In this document: piece by piece, positions 6,396-10,900 of the stretch | How the letters are laid out: each line of letters begins with the position of its first letter | How positions within the stretch are numbered: the stretch's first letter is position 1 | NCBI GenBank assembly: GCA_964345835.1 | Contig: CAYFSL010000024.1 | Coordinates: 1-10,900, forward strand | DNA length: 10,900 nt | DNA from: JAAYEL01 sp964345835 | GTDB taxonomy: Bacteria; Bacillota; Clostridia; Tissierellales; Peptoniphilaceae | Direction of reading: 5' to 3' | Translations under genes and position numbers: made by a program | Notes under the pieces: generated by a model | The model's input: the letters and a program-made list of their open reading frames with translations, nothing else | Database searches by the model: none | What the model was told of the DNA's origin: nothing

Positions 6396-7550
6396 CTATT
6401 TAGTAGCCTTTTCTTCTACAGTTTCTTTAGTTTCTTTAGCTGCTTGTTCTTTCTTAAGAGCTCTAAGTTCTTTCTTTAGCTTGTAAACTGTTTCATATAA
6501 GCTATCGATTTGTCCTTTTGTAACAAGAACTGTATCAGCGAAATATCTTTCAGCTAATTTGTTTGTTTCAACTTTATATCTTGCACTTGCTTCAACTATT
6601 CTTCCTAGTAATTGAGCATATTCATCTGTATAGAAGAATTTAACTAGTTCATCTTCAATCTTCTTTGTCCAATAGTCATAGAATTCCTTGAATGTCTTTG
6701 GTTCAGCAGATTCTTGAAGTTCCTTTAACCATTCTTCCATTGATAGTTTACCTTGTAAACCTGTAACATTTGAGATTTGTCCCATGAATTCAACAGTTGT
6801 TAACAACATGTCTGCTGCTGCATCAACAGCCTTCATTTGTTGTTCGATAAATTCTCTGTTAAGTCCAGCTGCTGGAGTATTTAATAAAGCACCAATTGTT
6901 TGGTTGTAGTTTTCTCTCCAGATGTTGATGAAGTTTGTTAATTCTTCTTTAGATAGTGGAGCCTTTAATAGAGCTTCACTTAGTTCTGGTAGACTTTCTT
7001 TCCATGGTTCATAGAAATTACTTGTAACTTCTACAACTGTCTTAGTTAAGTTGTATGGGTTTTCAAATAATGGTCTTAATTCGTTTGGAAGTAGTGGTAA
7101 CATTGATTCTCTAAACATGTTATCAAAGTTTTCTATTGATTCTTGAGTAAGTTTTTCCATTTCGTTAAGAGCTGGAGAAACGTAGTGGTTCTTAAGATCA
7201 TCATAGAAATTGTACATTGATAGGTAGAACTTGTTAGCATTAAGCATCTTTTCAAATACCTTTGATTCTTCTAAACCAAATTTCTTTGATAATTCCATTG
7301 GGTTAAAGTCAGCTAACATCTTTTGCCATGCATCAAATGGGTTAGAACCGAATTTTGGAAGTCCTTCCCAGAATTTATTTACGTTACCGAAAGCCTCTTG
7401 TGAATTCTTCATGAATTCTTCATATTGTTTCATAAGGTCTGCAGGTGAGAAGTTTGATGGAATTCCTTGTGGTGTAAATTTCTTTAAATCTTCCATCATT
7501 TTTCTTTGGTTGTCATACATGCTTTTGTAAAAATCGAAATAGTTGTTCAT
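6396..7550 (-). CDS. phaE: Class III PHA synthase subunit PhaE (384 aa)
   Basis: PhaE is the non-catalytic partner that class III PhaC needs for activity. The product is acidic and largely alpha-helical, with aromatic-rich N-terminal helices (NNYFDFYKSMYDNQRKMMED). Its C-terminal end (~residues 330-384) is a predicted coiled coil, DSLYETVYKLKKELRALKK, followed by a Lys/Glu/Thr-rich tail. That ending resembles the conserved C-terminus of the PhaE family (PF09712). ATG 7550 is preferred: the in-frame ATG at 7571 lies directly ahead of the GGAGG (7562-7566) and so cannot use it. GGAGG to ATG 7550 is 11 bases, rather long. The assignment is secured by phaC 29 nt downstream. Arginine codons appear to be all AGA. 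The operon has its own long upstream region with operator-like repeats. Confidence 0.92.
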   Translation of the reverse strand: MNNYFDFYKSMYDNQRKMMEDLKKFTPQGIPSNFSPADLMKQYEEFMKNSQEAFGNVNKFWEGLPKFGSNPFDAWQKMLADFNPMELSKKFGLEESKVFEKMLNANKFYLSMYNFYDDLKNHYVSPALNEMEKLTQESIENFDNMFRESMLPLLPNELRPLFENPYNLTKTVVEVTSNFYEPWKESLPELSEALLKAPLSKEELTNFINIWRENYNQTIGALLNTPAAGLNREFIEQQMKAVDAAADMLLTTVEFMGQISNVTGLQGKLSMEEWLKELQESAEPKTFKEFYDYWTKKIEDELVKFFYTDEYAQLLGRIVEASARYKVETNKLAERYFADTVLVTKGQIDSLYETVYKLKKELRALKKEQAAKETKETVEEKATK

Positions 7551-7597
7551 AAATCCTTTTTCCTCCAACATTTTATTTATTGAGCCCCTTATTCTTC

Positions 7598-7663
7598 GAA
7601 TACAACCTTAAAGGACAATCTTAAATAAGTATTAAGATTTATCCTACATACAAGGTTGTATTC
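7598..7663 (-). promoter_or_regulatory. Long hairpin in the phaE leader
   Basis: The outer arms GAATACAACCTT (7598-7609) and AAGGTTGTATTC (7652-7663) pair perfectly over 12 bp. Inside, AGGA/TCCT and AATCTTAA (7617-7624)/TTAAGATT (7632-7639) extend the stem to about 24 bp with small internal loops and a 7-base terminal loop. It lies 48 nt upstream of phaE. No T tract follows on either strand, so it is not a simple terminator. It may stabilise the mRNA 5' end or bind a regulator. Confidence 0.6.
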
Positions 7664-7675
7664 CCCTTCCACTCT

Positions 7676-7709
7676 TATGAACTTCGGTTCATGTGAACCA
7701 AGGTTCATA
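7676..7709 (-). promoter_or_regulatory. Tandem operator-like inverted repeats upstream of phaEC
   Basis: Two copies of TGAAC-N4-GTTCA lie 16 bp apart: TGAACTTCGGTTCA (7678-7691) and TGAACCAAGGTTCA (7694-7707). Each is a dyad, and together they form a 34-bp imperfect palindrome. Such paired dyads are typical of dimeric repressors, for example the TetR family, which includes acyl-CoA-sensing regulators of lipid genes. The regulator's identity is inference and no regulator gene is nearby. The sites lie just downstream of the likely phaE promoter, where a bound repressor would block initiation or elongation. Confidence 0.6.
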
Positions 7710-7723
7710 TTTAACTTAATTAC

Positions 7724-7752
7724 ATATTACTACATTTATAATTAAAAATCAA
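7724..7752 (-). promoter_or_regulatory. Candidate phaEC promoter
   Basis: On the minus strand TTGATT (7747-7752) lies 17 bp before TAATAT (7724-7729), putting the start near 7717, just ahead of the tandem operator. An alternative is TTGACG (7778-7783) and TATAAA (7757-7762), with better boxes but only a 15-bp spacer. Both point to phaE, with a leader of about 170-210 nt. Confidence 0.35.
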
Positions 7753-7783
7753 GCCATTTATAAAAAATACTTTACTTCGTCAA

Positions 7784-7973
7784 AAGCCCTAAATATCAAT
7801 AACTCAACCGTTTGCATTGCCAATATAATAAATATTTATTTTTTTATATTCGCAAATTTTATCAATATTTTTAGACTTTTTTCTCTTAATTTTCTCTAGT
7901 TCCCCTATAAATTTCATCTAGTTAAATTAAATAAATATTTGTTTATAAATTAAATAGAAGTTTAATTGTCTTC
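7784..7973. other. AT-rich spacer between ridA and phaE with no gene seen
   Basis: This is the promoter-distal part of the 423-bp gap between ridA and phaE. It is very AT-rich and has no ORF with a ribosome site on either strand. The only structure near the ridA stop is a weak AGAAG/CTTCT hairpin (7956-7974) followed by AT-rich DNA, a poor candidate for the ridA terminator. Confidence 0.6.
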
Positions 7974-8345
7974 TTATGCTTTTGCAATGGCTTCGATTTC
8001 TATTACCGCGTTTTTAGGAAGTACCGAAACTTGAACAAGTGCCCTAGCCGGTTTGTGGTCTTTAAAGAAATCTGCGTATACCGCATTTACCTTATCAAAA
8101 TCATTGATGTCCTTTACAAAGACATTAACCTTGGCTATGTCCTCTAATTTTGACCCTGCTGCCTCTACAATAGCCAGGACATTGGTTAGGCTTCTTAAAG
8201 TAGCCTTCTCTATATCAGTTTCTAATTTGCCACTTTCTGGATCAAGTGGTATCTGCCCCGATACAAAAACCATGCCATTAACCACAGTCGCTTGACTATA
8301 TGGACCTATAGCAGAAGGTGCCTTGTCAGTGCTTATAAATTTCAT
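7974..8345 (-). CDS. ridA: RidA family 2-iminobutanoate/2-iminopropanoate deaminase (YjgF/YER057c/UK114), 123 aa
   Basis: RidA hydrolyses reactive enamines and imines made by PLP enzymes to 2-oxo acids plus ammonia, protecting those enzymes in the cytoplasm. It usually works as a trimer with active sites at subunit interfaces. Seen here: APSAIGPYSQA (Tyr16), VSGQIPLDP (Ser29), and the signature KPARALVQVSVLPKNAVIEIEAI with Arg101 and Glu116. These align with Tyr17, Ser30, Arg105 and Glu120 of Escherichia coli RidA. The E. coli Cys107 position is Leu103 here, a known variable site. The length is typical. The start at 8345 follows an AGGGGGCGG ribosome site. The gene begins 9 nt after udk and is co-transcribed with it. 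Confidence 0.94.
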   Translation of the reverse strand: MKFISTDKAPSAIGPYSQATVVNGMVFVSGQIPLDPESGKLETDIEKATLRSLTNVLAIVEAAGSKLEDIAKVNVFVKDINDFDKVNAVYADFFKDHKPARALVQVSVLPKNAVIEIEAIAKA

Positions 8346-8354
8346 AACCGCCCC

Positions 8355-8975
8355 CTATTCTTCATATAATTTTCTTGAGAGATTGTCTATGATCATATTA
8401 ATAGCAATAATATTTGTACCACCATGTGGAATAATCAAATCCGCAAATTTCTTTGATGGGGCCACATATTGCTCATGCATAGGCTTAACCGTTGACCTAT
8501 ATTGGTCAATAACAGATTGCAAGGATCTTCCCCTCTCAACTACATCTCTTTGAATTCTTCTGATCAATCTTTCATCATCATCAGTTTCAACAAAGATTTT
8601 GATGTCCATCATATCTCTTAGCTCCTCGTTCTCCAAAACAAGAATCCCGTCAACTATGATGACCTTCTTAGGCTTAACCAATACCTGCTCGGTTGACCTG
8701 TCGTGGATTGTATAATCATAAACTGGCCTCAGGATATCTTTACCCTCTTTTAACCTTTTTATATCTTTAATCATTTGATCAGTATCAAATGCATTAGGAT
8801 GGTCATAATTTAATTTAGTCCTCTCTTCAAATAGTAGCTCTGAATGGGACTTATAATAGTAGTCGTGGCATAAAACTACTATATCCTTAGCAAACTTATT
8901 CTTAAATATGTTTACAATTGTGCTCTTGCCAGATGCTGATCCACCAGCTACTCCAACTATAGTTACTTTATCCAT
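8355..8975 (-). CDS. udk: Uridine kinase (206 aa)
   Basis: Uridine kinase phosphorylates uridine and cytidine to UMP and CMP with ATP or GTP in pyrimidine salvage. The P-loop GGSASGKST is at residues 11-19 (Lys17). Further family signatures are CHDYYYKS, NYDHPNAFDTD, RPVYDYTIHDRS for nucleoside binding, DGILVLE, and the lid RRIQRDVVERGRS. ATG 8975 is chosen because GGAG (8982-8985) is six bases upstream. The in-frame ATG at 8987 overlaps that site and has none of its own. Length fits the family (about 207-213). It heads an operon with ridA. The upstream spacer has a perfect 13-bp palindrome, GGATATAATATCC (9011-9023), close to where its promoter should be. Confidence 0.95.
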   Translation of the reverse strand: MDKVTIVGVAGGSASGKSTIVNIFKNKFAKDIVVLCHDYYYKSHSELLFEERTKLNYDHPNAFDTDQMIKDIKRLKEGKDILRPVYDYTIHDRSTEQVLVKPKKVIIVDGILVLENEELRDMMDIKIFVETDDDERLIRRIQRDVVERGRSLQSVIDQYRSTVKPMHEQYVAPSKKFADLIIPHGGTNIIAINMIIDNLSRKLYEE

Positions 8976-9010
8976 TTTCAACTCCATTAAATAATTAATC
9001 TATACTAAAA

Positions 9011-9023
9011 GGATATAATATCC
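9011..9023. repeat. Perfect 13-bp palindrome upstream of udk
   Basis: GGATAT-A-ATATCC lies 36 bp upstream of the udk start in the 251-bp spacer. It contains TATTAT on the minus strand, so it might be or overlap a -10 region, but no good -35 box is at the right distance. It could be an operator. The function is not established. Confidence 0.35.
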
Positions 9024-9161
9024 AAGAGTCTTTTTAAAGGCTTTTAGCTCACTTTTTCTACAATTTTATGAAATATTTTTATTGTATAGCCAGGTCTAAA
9101 GCTAGCAATATTTACCTAATTATTAGCTCATATTTTAAATAAAGAAAAGGCCTTTTACAAA

Positions 9162-9197
9162 AAAATAGTGTGAAAGACAAATCCTCCACACTATTTT
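9162..9197 (-). terminator. Terminator after the RsuA/DUF3787-like operon
   Basis: A perfect 11-bp stem (AAAATAGTGTG 9162-9172; CACACTATTTT 9187-9197) with a 14-base loop begins 29 bp past the stop of the 63-aa gene. On the minus strand the right arm runs into a T-rich tail (TTTTTTTGTAAAAGG). The T-rich opposite flank means it could work in both directions, but no plus-strand gene needs it. Confidence 0.8.
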
Positions 9198-9226
9198 ATT
9201 CCCCAAAATTCTTAAAGGGGCTTTAA

Positions 9227-9418
9227 TTATTTTCTATTTTCTTCAACCCATTCCATAGCTTCTTCAACAGCTTCATCTGTAGGTATTTCTATACCAGTAT
9301 CTTCTTCTCTTTCCTTGATATTAGAGTATAAGTCACTTGATGGCTTTTCTGATTTTCCTGCATCTCTTTGCTTAATTTCTGCTTCTCTTCTCTTATCAGC
9401 TAAATCTTTGTAATCCAT
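9227..9418 (-). CDS. Small acidic protein, DUF3787-like (63 aa)
   Basis: This is a highly charged, soluble product with no membrane segment. The C-terminal part, IEIPTDEAVEEAMEWVEENRK, resembles the conserved ending of the clostridial DUF3787 family (a proline-containing turn, then a helix with VxxAxEWVxEN). I recall this from family consensus and have not searched it, so the assignment is tentative. The function of the family is unknown. The ribosome site AGGAGG (9430-9435) lies 11 bases before the start, longer than usual. The gene begins 28 nt after the pseudouridine synthase stop and is followed directly by a terminator, so it is the last gene of that operon. Confidence 0.7.
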   Translation of the reverse strand: MDYKDLADKRREAEIKQRDAGKSEKPSSDLYSNIKEREEDTGIEIPTDEAVEEAMEWVEENRK

Positions 9419-9446
9419 AACAGTTATTCCCTCCTATAAACTGTCC

Positions 9447-10157
9447 TCACTCAGTCACTTCTTTAAGAGATGTCAATTCATCTTCGGTCAAATGCCTGTA
9501 TTCCCCTAGCTTTAAAGACTCATCCAAAAGCAAGGGGCCAATTGATACCCTTTTTAAGTAAGTAACTTCCTTGCCACAATCAGCCAGCATCCTTTTTACC
9601 TGGTGATACTTTCCTTCCTGAATATACACAAAGCATTCGTAATCAGAGATTATCTCTAAGGTTGCGGGCTTTGTTAAGTACCTTTCTGGATTCAAGTATA
9701 TACCAGTCTTAAATTTTTGTACATCATTATTTTCAAGTTTTTCATCTACCCTTGCAAAATATTTCTTTACAACCTCTTTTTTAGGTGCCAAAAGATTATG
9801 GGCTAAAAGACCATCGTTGGTAAGTAAGATGAGACCTTCTGTATCCTTATCCAGTCTACCGGCAGGGAAAAGCCCCCTATTTTTATAATCATCACCAACC
9901 AGGTCAACTACCGTCCTATGGTTATACCCCCTACTTGCAGATATAACTCCTTGAGGCTTGTTGAGCATTATATAAATATACTTTTTATATTCAATTAAAT
10001 CGTCCCTAAAGCTAATTTCGTCCTTGTCTTCATCGACCTTGTCTGTAGCCTTTAAGACAGTCTTGCCATTCACCTTGACAAGACCCATTTTTATGTATTC
10101 CTTTACTTCTTTTCTAGATCCAACTCCCATGTTGGCAAGTAATTTATCAATCCTCAT
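9447..10157 (-). CDS. RsuA/RluB/E/F-family rRNA pseudouridine synthase (236 aa)
   Basis: This enzyme isomerises a uridine of ribosomal RNA to pseudouridine. An N-terminal S4 RNA-binding domain (MRIDKLLANMGVGSRKEVKE, to ~residue 55) is followed by the catalytic domain with LNKPQGVISA and the family signature AGRLDKDTEGLILLTNDG, which contains the catalytic Asp. GKYHQVKRM is the conserved C-terminal motif of the family. The 236-residue length and the S4 domain fit RsuA (16S position 516 in E. coli) better than RluE, but the target nucleotide cannot be read from sequence. ATG 10157 is preferred over the in-frame ATG at 10169: GAGGTGG (10160-10166) lies between them, and transcription from the promoter at 10174-10182 would start near 10166. 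It leads the operon with the 63-aa gene. Confidence 0.93.
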   Translation of the reverse strand: MRIDKLLANMGVGSRKEVKEYIKMGLVKVNGKTVLKATDKVDEDKDEISFRDDLIEYKKYIYIMLNKPQGVISASRGYNHRTVVDLVGDDYKNRGLFPAGRLDKDTEGLILLTNDGLLAHNLLAPKKEVVKKYFARVDEKLENNDVQKFKTGIYLNPERYLTKPATLEIISDYECFVYIQEGKYHQVKRMLADCGKEVTYLKRVSIGPLLLDESLKLGEYRHLTEDELTSLKEVTE

Positions 10158-10173
10158 ATTCCACCTCATCCTT

Positions 10174-10182
10174 ATTATATCA
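10174..10182 (-). promoter_or_regulatory. Extended -10 promoter of the pseudouridine synthase operon
   Basis: On the minus strand TGATATAAT joins a perfect TATAAT (10174-10179) to an upstream TG, the extended -10 form that can work with a poor -35. The region at the -35 position is only a T tract belonging to the preceding terminator. The leader would be only about 10 nt. Confidence 0.55.
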
Positions 10183-10193
10183 GATAAAAAGGC

Positions 10194-10220
10194 AAAAAAA
10201 AGACGCCCTCGAGCGCCTCT
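10194..10220 (-). terminator. Terminator of the two-TM membrane protein gene
   Basis: On the minus strand the stem AGAGGCGC / GCGTCTTT (with two G-T pairs) closes a 6-base loop and runs into eight T residues (10194-10201). The T tract lies immediately upstream of the next gene's promoter. A second weak stem, TAGGCT/AGCCTA (10268-10273 and 10286-10291), lies further upstream. Confidence 0.75.
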
Positions 10221-10331
10221 GGAGAAAGATTGTAGAAATACAAGCGTCCATCTAACATATATAATACTAGGCTAGATTTATAAACAGCCTATTAATATAA
10301 GATAAAATCCTTGTAAATTTTCCTATAAATC

Positions 10332-10847
10332 TCACTTTATCTCTTCTTCTTTAATTGTCTCTATTAGACCATTTACCTTGCCGAGCTGGATTTCATTAGA
10401 GCAATACTTAAGCTCATCAAGGATAGCTAAAGCCTCATTTACTTTTCCCTGCTTATGTAGGGCGGTTGATAGGTCGAAATACCAGGTAAATTCTTGGTTA
10501 AAATCAACTGGCTTAGCTTCGATAGCCAAAAGGTTTTTTTCAAATTTCACTGCATCCTTGTCCTTTACATATGTACCAACTATTGTATTTAGCTCTTTGG
10601 CAAATTCATTATGCTTTTTAGCCCTAAATATAAAGTAAAAAAATGTGACCAAGGCAATAACTGCAAAAGGCATAAGGATAGAATATTTAACTTTTTTGGC
10701 TGTTGTATCCTTTAGTTCCTCTGGTAAAAGCAGGAAAACTCCAATGGCTGCAAGTGTAAATAGACCAAAAACTAGGTAGGCTTGGATTTTTGTGGCCTTA
10801 TCGTAGTCTCTTCTTTTTTGGCTTAGTCCTTCTGGATTAAATTTCAA
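10332..10847 (-). CDS. Two-TM membrane protein with TPR-like cytoplasmic tail (171 aa), function unknown
   Basis: I do not recognise a named family. A short basic N-terminus (LSQKRRDYDKATK) precedes two hydrophobic segments, AYLVFGLFTLAAIGVFLLL (~residues 23-41) and ILMPFAVIALVTFFYFIF (~57-74), with a short loop between them. The remaining ~95 residues are soluble and helical. The stretch WYFDLSTALHKQGKVNEALAILDEL looks like one tetratricopeptide-type helix pair, suggesting a protein-binding tail in the cytoplasm. TTG 10847 is the likely start: GGTGA (10853-10857), the 3' half of a ribosome site, lies five bases before it. The GTG at 10856 overlaps that site. It is a single-gene unit with its own promoter and terminator. 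Confidence 0.72.
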   Translation of the reverse strand: MKFNPEGLSQKRRDYDKATKIQAYLVFGLFTLAAIGVFLLLPEELKDTTAKKVKYSILMPFAVIALVTFFYFIFRAKKHNEFAKELNTIVGTYVKDKDAVKFEKNLLAIEAKPVDFNQEFTWYFDLSTALHKQGKVNEALAILDELKYCSNEIQLGKVNGLIETIKEEEIK

Positions 10848-10891
10848 AAAAATCACCCCATTCGTATAATTTCATTAATAATAACAAATAA

Positions 10892-10900
10892 ATTATATCA
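10892..10900 (-). promoter_or_regulatory. Extended -10 promoter of the two-TM protein gene
   Basis: On the minus strand TGATATAAT ends at the window edge (TATAAT at 10892-10897). It is identical to the box before the pseudouridine synthase. Any -35 element is outside the window. The leader would be roughly 38 nt. Confidence 0.45.

Noticed and set aside
6176..6479. Two overlapping plus-strand ORFs opposite phaC and phaE
   Set aside because: They are Ser/Phe-rich shadows of the real minus-strand genes, with no ribosome site or domain.
7803..7816. TGCAAACGGTTGAG on the minus strand, resembling a CcpA cre site upstream of phaE
   Set aside because: The first ten positions fit TGNAANCGNT but the closing CA is AG, and it lies about 90 bp upstream of the likely start. 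Too weak to call.
7231..8553. Plus-strand ORFs opposite phaE, ridA and udk
   Set aside because: They are antisense to well-identified genes with intact motifs and have no coding signals of their own.
9145..9156. AAAAGGCCTTTT palindrome
   Set aside because: It has no room for a loop and lies next to a better terminator. Low-complexity chance is likely.
10024..10638. Plus-strand ORFs opposite the pseudouridine synthase and the two-TM gene
   Set aside because: They are shadow frames. One also crosses the minus-strand terminator and promoter.
1..10900. Search for tRNA, rRNA, CRISPR arrays, transposases, integrases or toxin-antitoxin pairs
   Set aside because: No cloverleaf-like segment, spaced direct repeats, recombinase motif or paired small genes were seen by eye.

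Overview
The window is low-GC, Gram-positive DNA with strong GGAGG ribosome sites, AGG/AGA arginine codons and AT-rich spacers. A class III polyhydroxyalkanoate (PHA) synthase, a thioester/Cna_B-type surface adhesin and a DUF3787-like small protein together suggest an anaerobic Firmicute of the Tissierellia, probably an Anaerococcus-like Gram-positive anaerobic coccus. The genus is an inference. One run of 100 N (2305-2404) is a scaffold gap, so this is draft sequence.

Layout. Positions 1-2535 (minus) hold the N-terminal ~840 residues of a large secreted adhesin whose C-terminus lies off the left edge: signal peptide, gapped low-complexity linker, thioester domain and serial isopeptide-forming Cna_B/SpaA domains. 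Its upstream region (2536-2835) has a good promoter, a terminator-like hairpin with a competing repeat, and a 9-codon ORF with its own ribosome site, so leader control is possible. A 73-residue orphan gene (2836-3057, minus) follows. It is divergent from a compact UvrD/PcrA-type helicase (3304-5157, plus), the only sizeable plus-strand gene.

The helicase converges on phaC across two hairpins. phaE-phaC (7550-5254, minus) encode both subunits of a class III PHA synthase, with an intact Cys161-Asp314-His343 triad in PhaC. The 423-bp region upstream of phaE carries a tandem inverted-repeat operator (two TGAAC-N4-GTTCA sites) and a long leader hairpin. No PHA monomer-supply, phasin or depolymerase gene is present.

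The right part is housekeeping on the minus strand: udk-ridA (uridine kinase and RidA deaminase, 9 nt apart); an RsuA-type rRNA pseudouridine synthase with a small DUF3787-like gene; and a two-TM membrane protein with a TPR-like tail. Terminators and extended -10 promoters (TGATATAAT) separate the last two units.

Most noteworthy are the covalent-adhesin architecture and its leader, and the regulatory region of the phaEC operon. No tRNA, rRNA, CRISPR array, transposase or phage gene was seen.
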